A DNA stretch of 10,419 bases, taken from contig NAOQ01000897.1 of assembly GCA_002751075.1 (NCBI GenBank), positions 12,391 to 22,809 on the forward strand. Direction: 5' to 3'. This DNA is from Ichthyophonus hoferi. Its lineage: Eukaryota; Opisthokonta; Ichthyosporea; Ichthyophonida; Ichthyophonidae. Numbering within the stretch: the stretch's first letter is position 1; every line of letters begins with the position of its first letter. Below are positions 1-7,700 of this stretch, one piece after another. The position numbers were made by a program, and so were the translations under genes. Under the pieces are notes generated by a model. It did not search any database and was not told the DNA's origin. It saw only the letters and a program-made list of their open reading frames with translations.

Positions 1-1
1 G

Positions 2-109
2 GGAAAGGAGGAGAAGGTTTCTAAAAAAGGAAAGGAGGAGAAGGTTTCTAAAAAAGGAAAGGAGGAGAAGGTTTCTAAAAAAGGAAAGGCGGAGAAGGTT
101 TCTAAGAAG
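2..109 (+). repeat. 27-base coding tandem repeat, four copies
   Basis: Four head-to-tail 27-base units (2-28, 29-55, 56-82, 83-109), each encoding nine residues. The first three are identical and the fourth differs at a few bases. The array continues out of the window on the left or begins right at its edge. The unit is a whole number of codons, so copy-number change would lengthen or shorten the tail without breaking the frame. Confidence 0.9.
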
Positions 110-172
110 GGAAAGGAGCAGAAGAAAAAGACTGGAAAGGCGTCTAAGAAGGGAAAGAAGGAGGAGTTGTAA
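2..172 (+). CDS. C-terminal end of a lysine-rich protein (5' partial)
   Basis: An open frame enters from the left edge and runs 56 codons to a TAA at 170-172. The visible part is almost entirely Lys, Glu, Gly, Ser and Val. It is built on a nine-residue unit GKEEKVSKK, seen four times with one E-to-A change. A looser lysine-rich stretch follows (EQKKKTGKASKKGKKEEL). Synonymous changes between copies (AAA to AAG) and the clean stop, followed by a 3' untranslated region and poly(A) signal, support a real coding end. Tails like this occur on histone H1-like, nucleolar and ribosome-associated proteins, where they bind nucleic acid or act as nuclear signals. The folded part lies outside the window, so the family cannot be named. 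Confidence 0.8.
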   Translation, partial: GKEEKVSKKGKEEKVSKKGKEEKVSKKGKAEKVSKKGKEQKKKTGKASKKGKKEEL

Positions 173-292
173 ACTGGAACTACCTTCAGCCCTAACGCTA
201 AAATCAGGTAACGTTTGGTAGGAGTGGATAAGGATAAGGGATAATGGATATTATCAAGTTATGAATTAAAATTGTACTTGAAAAGCCGGTTC

Positions 293-298
293 AATAAA
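293..298 (+). terminator. poly(A) signal of the lysine-rich gene
   Basis: AATAAA lies about 120 bases after the TAA stop of the upstream gene. A GT-rich stretch at about 314-336 (GTGTTTCTTGGGATTGGTGT) follows, as expected for a cleavage and polyadenylation site. The 3' untranslated region would be about 140 bases. Confidence 0.7.
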
Positions 299-336
299 TA
301 ATTTTGATGGAGATTTGTGTTTCTTGGGATTGGTGT

Positions 337-2116
337 TGTATTATAAACACCGTTTATTCTCTCTTATGTGTCTTAATGGATGGTCATTTCTTAATCATAT
401 TTCAGTAGGTTATCATAACAATAGTTTGATGCTGTCTATGTATGTAATCTAAAGTTTTTTATTTTGTGTTGAATTAGTTTGATATGAATTTACTAGAGCC
501 TGTCTGCTCGAGTCTATCTAGTCCCTATTATACAATAATATATGTTATGTTATGTATGTGTGGACTGTTTTTGCTGTCGGGTGTTTAATATGTTGTATAA
601 AACATGCTTTCTCTGTCGACCCAAACACTGTTTCTGACTGGGGCCTTATATGTATGCATAGTAGCTAAAGTCAACCCTTGATTATCGTGCTCATATTGCA
701 TTGTGTGCTTTGGGTTTATGCTAAATTGGCCCAACTCTCTACGAAAGGGTTAAATTATTGATAAATTAGGGCTAGTTGATTGTTGCAGTAACGATGTGTA
801 AACAAATAGAAATATGGTTACTTGTGTAAAACGGTTAATATATGGGTAAGTAAATTTTTATATAGTTTATATAATTTATAGTTAAATAATATATATATAT
901 ATATATATATATTAATGTAGAATTTTATACCGACATATGCTAATTGTACAATTGAAGATGTGCATTAACGGCTCCATTGTTAAGGTAATTTAGGGCTAGA
1001 TGCTTCTTGTGATGAAACCAGTTAAAATAATATAATACATTCAGGAAATAGCATCAGATTTGAGGTGGAAAGAGCGTATTCAATATATATATATACGTCT
1101 ATTTCTTTCTCTTAACTTATTAAGAGTGTTTACTAACCTAATATACATGATACACAATGACGGAACCTTTATTATGCAACCGCAGGCTTATAGTAATATA
1201 TATATAATGTACTCGATGTAGCATCGAATCCCATCTTGTCATAATATAATTTTTTGTCGGTTTACTGTGTGTCTGCCTTTTAGACACGCTTAATATAACC
1301 CCCATACCATATAAGATTATGATACAAGTGGAAAAAAAACGTTAAATATCATTTAAATGTTTATGTTGTTGTGAGTAATCCAATGCAGATAATATAATTA
1401 GAAATATCCGACTTGGGATAACATATCTATGTACTATATATTGTATACTTCATTTTATTATGTTATTATATAGCATATTATCTCATCTGATAATATCATC
1501 AATTATATTGTTCTATCATATTAGATGGAAGGTCGACAATTGCAATATCGTTGAGACTGAACCATAACTTGTACTAGATAAATTGATCATCTCGTGTTGT
1601 ATTATACTATATCATATTATATCATTTGAGACTAGCACACGCTAACCTAATGAAAGAGCAAAGTTGTGGGTAGTATAGAAGATATCGATAGATGGATGTA
1701 GGCGTACAGTGCAAGATTATGACTGATTTTTCAAAAGGTACAAAGCCATACACGATATACTCCACAAAGATATAGGTAAACAATAGAGAAATAATTGATT
1801 TTACCTGTAGTTAACAATCAACAACCTATCATATTTATACTGTACTTTAATGCCTACATATGTAGTTTGTAATTTATAAACAAGTGTATTCCTTCGCTCA
1901 AAGTGGCTCAGGTGGCTCAAAGCCGTTTATTTTAATTCATTCTTATATATACTTTCCTATATTTATACACTCTAAGTGGCTTTTTTTGTTTTTTATGCCA
2001 AATATGTGTGGGATAATTAAAAGACCCATCTGTGCATACTCTGGGATTTCAATACGGACGATAACTAACTATTTAGCAATCGTTTTATCTGTGGTCAGTA
2101 GATTATATTATTATTA
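337..2116. other. Intergenic spacer between two converging genes
   Basis: About 1.8 kb of A+T-rich sequence with no convincing coding exon on either strand. Open frames are short, poor in composition and lack splice or start context. It separates the 3' end of the lysine-rich gene (+) from the 3' end of the Kv channel gene (-), so the two are transcribed toward each other. It holds an (AT)12 tract, short TATCATAT-like runs around 1420-1620 and a small inverted repeat at 1213-1227. Nothing else was recognised. Confidence 0.6.
889..912. repeat. (AT)12 microsatellite
   Basis: An uninterrupted run of twelve AT dinucleotides in the intergenic spacer, flanked by further A/T-only sequence. Confidence 0.9.
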
Positions 2117-2122
2117 TTTATT
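2117..2122 (-). terminator. poly(A) signal of the Kv channel gene
   Basis: AATAAA on the minus strand (TTTATT on plus), about 125 bases after the TAG stop of the proposed last exon. It is the first AATAAA reached in the transcript after that stop. Its distance supports the choice of the 2248-2432 exon as terminal. No clear GT-rich element follows. Confidence 0.55.
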
Positions 2123-2247
2123 TTCAATATATAAGTTTGATTGACTTGGTAGCGGAAGGCACTATCTAGTTATACTCTGCCCATTTAACTTGATGTTATA
2201 TAACTCTGATGCATACGCAAAAGGAATATATAACAGATAAACACACA

Positions 2248-2432
2248 CTAAGTGATAATACTTGGGCCTGTTGACGGAAGCGGGACAGATATATTTTGTT
2301 TTAACTGGGTACTAGGATTTGGTGATGGGATAATACCAGTGGGCATTGGTGTAGGTATGTTTATATTGGTTGTGGTTGTGGTTGTACGGCAAGGGATCTC
2401 GCCCTCAGGAGTAGTACTGGATTGGCCTACAA
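2248..2432 (-). CDS. Kv channel exon 8: Pro/Thr-rich C-terminal tail and stop
   Basis: The acceptor is strong (CACCTCTCCTCATGCAG before TTGTAGG) and the exon enters in phase 2, completing a GTT codon with the single G left by exon 7. It encodes 60 residues and a TAG stop. The peptide is low-complexity, rich in Pro, Thr and Ser (for example IPTPMPTGIIPSPNPS). Six threonines in a row (residues about 428-433) come from three ACAACC hexamers at 2368-2385. No domain is recognised; such tails are usually disordered and often phosphorylated. Support comes from the acceptor, matching phase, stop and downstream AATAAA, not from homology. A shorter alternative ending exists near 3313. Confidence 0.6.
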
Positions 2433-4671
2433 CTGCATGAGGAGAGGTGATAATATAAGAAAACACCAGTGTATTCACGAGTGTGACAGTGATGAGTATG
2501 CTGGTTCAGGGAAATCATATCAAAATATAGCTACAAATAAAATATTAACAAAGTAATTATAGTTTCAATTATATAATTGAGTAATGCTGGGTTCCGAAGT
2601 ATGGTACATATAAAATGTTAGATTCAGAATGTATAAAAAGATTCTGTCTGAGAGGAAATTCTTGATTCTGTAGTGCTACTAAATAAAAGCCACACGGTTT
2701 TTATTTTAAATTTTCTGCTTGTAATAGTCGGTTGCCACCCTAAACATGAGTGACATAATTGTAATTATTATGCAGGTTGAAATTAAACAGTCAGATAGTT
2801 GTTGCCTCAATGTTCGTGAAGTAAGCATTGCATACATGATTAAGAGAGAGCAAAGAACTAGATGATTATATATGCATGAATGGCAAAGAAATCGATAAAA
2901 TAGCATTAGTAGTGGGCTTGGAGTTGCAGGAGTCAATTATTAAAGAGGGACTGTGCTGTTGTTTGTTTTATAAAAGAATTTCTTGGTGAAGTTTAAGAAT
3001 ACAATGAATGGTTTCTTATCATAATCAATATTATTTTGGATTGATAAATATTTTTGCGAGTAGTACAATGAAAGCATGTAATAAGAGCCCACACTATAAC
3101 CCTATTAAAATTTAAATCTAAATGTTGCCAATTGATTGGCAATTAAATAAAGAGAGAACAGGTGAATAATATAATAATCTTAGAGAGGCACATCTACGAT
3201 TATAACGGGAAATACATTAATAGTGAAAATAGAAAAGAGATATAAAGCTCAAACAAATAGATGGGAGTGTGAGGAGAGGATTTATGAAGAGGTAATGGCT
3301 TTAGAGATATATACTGTAGGCATGAACTCGGAAAAAAATATGACGCTGTAAGTATTATCTTAATGTGTAGTTATCATTAAAGTAAATTGAAAATACCAAT
3401 TGTATATATTATATATATAATAGAGAAAGTATTGAGCACAAGCATTTACCACTGAAAAGGAAAATAATACATGTATCTAAGATAAACAAGAAAGCAAATA
3501 ATTAAATAATGCAAAAGTAAAGTTAAAAATGAAACACAAGGATAGGTAGTTTAATAATATACAGAGAGGCACTCACCGCTTATCAAATCATCGAAAAGTT
3601 CTCTTTCTGGCCCTAATTTTAAGCTCATATGATGCATGAGTATTCTCTGTTCGTTTTCCTTCTCAACTACTTTATGTCTCAGTTCCTGCAATTCCAGGAA
3701 AACAGTGTCCAGGGCGTAAAAGGGCATCACTTGCATCTGGATTGTTAATGTTAATAGATAGACTGGGCTTTAAACTGCTAATAAAAAATATGTATTTTCA
3801 TTTATACTATCTGTTTTATCTATTTTCTTGGTTGCAGTACAGTGACCAAGACAAAATAAGCGATAGATAATGCAATAGAACTACAATTATATGTCTGAAT
3901 GTTTCTATACTTGTACAATTTTATACTTACCACTGTTTCATCATCAATTGTATTTGGATCAATTTTTATGCCCACTCGTACATTTAGTATCTTAACTAGA
4001 CTGGATTTCGCCTTGCGAAGTTTGGCCTGCCTTTTCTTTTCTTGGATATTATGGGAGTATTCGTCAATAGCCTCTTGGAATGCGTTGCTAAGCAACGTCA
4101 CCTGTAATGTGAAAAAGGAAAAAAAACAAATGTGTGAGAGAGTATGCAGTATGGGGAAAGGGAAAATATCATATTATTATGCACTAGTAGAAAACGGTAG
4201 AGGAGAGAAATGCGTATAGTGCATTTTCAAAATATAGGGGGTACAATAATATAATAGCTGTGTACGTACATATATATTTCTCAGTATGCAAATGTATTTA
4301 TATACTTTACGCTATGCTCAATTATATGTCTTAATGTACATAGAAAAGAAAATGATTTTACGTTTCAAGTATCGTATAAGTATTGAATAAGTAGGGCTAT
4401 ACAAACAAGTAGAAAAATATAATAAGGAAATGATACCAAGTATAACGGTGAAACAAACATTCTACTAGATAAAATTAATATTGTTTTATAAACTTAAAGT
4501 TGTATGCAAAATAAACATTGGGGAACAAATATATAAAAAATATCAAGTGAGTAAGAAAACTATGAATGCAATATAACATAAAACAAACAAAGAAAAAATA
4601 ATAATAAGCAAAACAAGATAAAAGTTCATAGAAGCATTGTAGATTGCTAGCAAAGAGTAATTGGTAGTGTC

Positions 4672-4710
<39 letters not shown>

Positions 4711-7700
4711 ATGGTAATGTAAGGTTATAATTGGAGCAATGAGGGATAACCTACTGGCAATGCAAACATGATCATGGCACAAAGAATACTAATCCCTCCT
4801 ACAATCCTGCCACCCGTGGTAACAGGGGAAGAATCCCCATATCCTGTAGTAGTCACAGTAGCAATGCACCACCAGAATGTTGCCGGTATACTCTTTAGGG
4901 AAAAGATGAAGAAAAATAAGTGATCACGCTATATATGTTTTTATAAAGAGATGTGTAGTAATCAATTTATGTTTGCTCGAGGTTTAGGTTTGTGCATATT
5001 TGTGCTTTGTGTATGAAGAATGTAAATGGGAAGTGTATATTGAAATAAAATAAACGAAATGAAATAGTCACGGCAAATAAATAAATTTAAACTATATATT
5101 CATGTCATGAAAAGGTATTGTTCAAGATTAAGGTTCCAATGAGATGGTGAGATGGTGGGCAATGGGACATGGAATAGACTAGCATATGGTATGATTGTAA
5201 TTATTTCTAGAGAAGCAGAAAGAACATGAGGCAAGGAGTTCCTATCAATACCAAATATTTTCTACAGAATCTTCTTTATACCCCCACTGGTTCACTCACA
5301 CTATCCAAACATAGATTCAAATAACAAATAAGGCCTTTAATAAATTGAAACATGATATAGCTCAACATAAAATACATATCAAAACAAAACGTAAAGAGAG
5401 GATAGAGGGTTTATTTTAGAGATAAAAGTAAAAAGATTTTTATCTTTGGCAAGAAATGAGAAAGGTTGAACTTTTTTCAAAAACTTTTTGAGATAATCGT
5501 TTAAGTTTTCTATAACACTCCTCTACTTGAATAAATATACTCAAAATTATCTTCATAATAATTTAATGCTTGATGTTATTTGAATTTCCTCCCATGTATG
5601 GTTATATATTAACCGTGATGAATTTTATATCATTTTAAATCCCTGAACATTTGGTGAGGTGCTCTTTCCCGCTTGAGGATATGTGGTTAATTACAACAAT
5701 ATTTGAAGGGCTTACAGCATACTATTTACACCTCGTTTATAATTTTATCTACGCAATGCCACTTTATGGTATAGAAAAATTATAATGCAGGATATTAATA
5801 TATTATGAATGTGGAAGTAGCCATGCAAAATACATCAATAAACCTTTAAAGCATGAATCTCAACAACTCTGAAAATAAAATGAAATAAAAATATCCATTT
5901 GTATCGTTACTATACAAAATTATTCACCCACTTGAAATGTAGTAGAATTGCCTTTCAAAGGTCCACTAGTATAAATCCACGTGCGATCTTGCAACTCACA
6001 GCTGGAAGTCTCAGCATAAAACATGCATGTAGAAAGGATAATGACTTGAATAGTCCAAATAAATATCATAAAACTAATATTGTTTTTAGCTTTTACAAGG
6101 GCCTGTACAAAAATAGGAAATATACTCGTTCTGTGTATTAGGACATACATCAGGTGAATATCAATTTATACAAAAACAGGCATTATATCTATTTCTTACT
6201 CTACTATTTTGTACCCTAGCTGTAAAATTTGTCCTGTATTTAATAATTTTTACTTTGTTATTTTAAATTCTAATTATTTTTTATCAATCTACTTGTCTAT
6301 TTATCAAATCATAAAACCCTTCTTCAAAGATATATATATTACCGTAATCTACCTTTTTTAATCCGCTCTCAGTGAGTATATGTACATAAACCTTAAGTAA
6401 AAACACAACAGTATTATTTTTCTTCGAGATTAAATTAATTATTCAAGATAAAAATGCTATCAATACATCTTACTTTCTTCCCAATTTAGCAAGTCTAAAA
6501 AGTCGAAACAGACGAAAAGCCCGGAGCACCCATGACTGTTTTTTCTCGTTGATAGAGCCAGTGAAGACATAAAACAGTTCCACTAAATAAGGAATAATAG
6601 AGAGTAAATCAACTGTGTTCATGGTATTAAAAATAAACCGGCGTTTAGTTGGACATGTGATAAGCCGTCCAAAGTAATCAATAGAAAAGAAAAATGCAAT
6701 GACGGATTCCACTGCAAACGAACCCCAACCAAGACTCCAGCCACTACGAATAATCTGTTTATGTGTATATATATGTAAAAATAAAGAAATAAATGGTAGT
6801 TTGAAAGGATGGAGAAATAAATATTAAAATATAATACTTGTTTTGGTTTTGCTAAATCAGTATGAGGGCATGGATATAGTGTTAGGAAACAGTTAATTAT
6901 TAACATGCGATTATTTTTTGATATAGAAATGAATACCGAAAAAAATACTTAAAATTGTCTTAAACTTATTATATGTAAATAAACAAATAATAACGTGCAT
7001 ATGAATGAGTGTAGGTTATATTTATACAGGATAATATTAGTATTGGTGTCTTTGTTTATACAAGAGTAAGTATGTAAGTGAGCCTATTTGAAGATTTATA
7101 AAAATATAGATTCTACACAAAAAGTGAAAAACGAGATGCGATTTTAACAAAGGGCAACTCAGCAGTTTATGTTGCTTATTTTATCCGTAGAAATAAATCG
7201 GCGTGCTCAAGATCTTTATCCTATCTGTGTATTTGAACCCATATTCAAATCTAATCTCTCTTTTTTTTTTCTTTTTTTTTTCACTACATAATTAAAGTTT
7301 CGTATGTTTACATAGACGCAAATACATGCATATTTTATATGCGAGTAATGCGATTAAAGTTTAATAAATTAATTGGTTTTAGTTTAGGTAAGTATGTTTA
7401 TTGGTCTATAGGTTTCCATGGTTATATATTGTAACTTGGAATTTCAAAATTCAAATTATTTGTTTCTATCTCTAATAACTAAAGGCTGTCAAACAATGAT
7501 AACACACCTTAACCGAGTCTATTATGAGTTTAATTGCAGCAACTCCAACCATCAACAATATCCAATAACACCATATTTTTGCCCATAGGGAGGAATCCGG
7601 TTCCGAAAGAAATAAGTAGATATTTCGCTTTGAAAATATTTCTGAAAATCGCTTTTTCTTCAGTTGAAGAACTAATTTATATTGTCTTTGTGTTTCTTCG

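Larger units (their letters stand above)
2433..3576 (-). other. Kv channel intron 7 (1144 bases)
   Basis: Donor GTGAGT at 3576, a perfect consensus, and acceptor AG at 2433-2434 behind a good pyrimidine tract. It contains copy A of the dispersed repeat (about 2591-2786), a near-palindrome at 3125-3142 and a possible alternative last exon near 3282-3313. No other coding signal was recognised. Confidence 0.6.

Noticed and set aside
1213-1232. Fragment resembling a tRNA T-arm or B box (GCATCGAATCCC)
   Set aside because: No matching acceptor stem, D-arm or anticodon arm can be drawn around it; it is part of a small TCGATG/CATCGA inverted repeat.
1884-2144. 86-codon open frame on the plus strand in the intergenic spacer
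   Set aside because: It begins with GTG rather than ATG, is dominated by Tyr/Ile/Phe/Ser from A+T-rich DNA, has no recognisable motif, and overlaps the 3' end and poly(A) signal of the opposite-strand Kv gene.
2252-2440. Plus-strand open frame antisense to Kv exon 8
   Set aside because: It mirrors the low-complexity codons of the opposite exon (Val/Gly runs against Thr/Pro) and has no independent support.
2706-2936. 76-codon minus-strand open frame ending FRVATDYYKQKI
   Set aside because: Not accepted as a gene: it starts with TTG, lies within the Kv intron and matches nothing known. Its end coincides with the dispersed repeat, and that is reported as a finding instead.
3296-3343. Alternative acceptor TTACAG at about 3343 giving a long open extension of exon 7
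   Set aside because: The frame stays open for about 48 codons, but the peptide is hydrophobic A+T-derived sequence, the pyrimidine tract is weak and no poly(A) signal follows.
3899-4219. 106-codon plus-strand open frame
   Set aside because: It lies antisense to Kv exon 6 and its intron; the opposite strand has clear splice sites and homology.
4475-4782. Two minus-strand open frames with Ser-Leu repeats
   Set aside because: The Ser-Leu runs are translations of the (CT)16 microsatellite in intron 5, and the rest is A+T-rich intron sequence.
5899-6141. 80-codon plus-strand open frame
   Set aside because: Antisense to Kv exon 4, which has strong family similarity on the other strand.
6843-6906. 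Possible extra Kv exon (peptide ending LAKPKQ) in intron 2
   Set aside because: It has a usable donor in phase 0, but the only upstream AG would leave a 14-base exon, and the sequence shows no family similarity.
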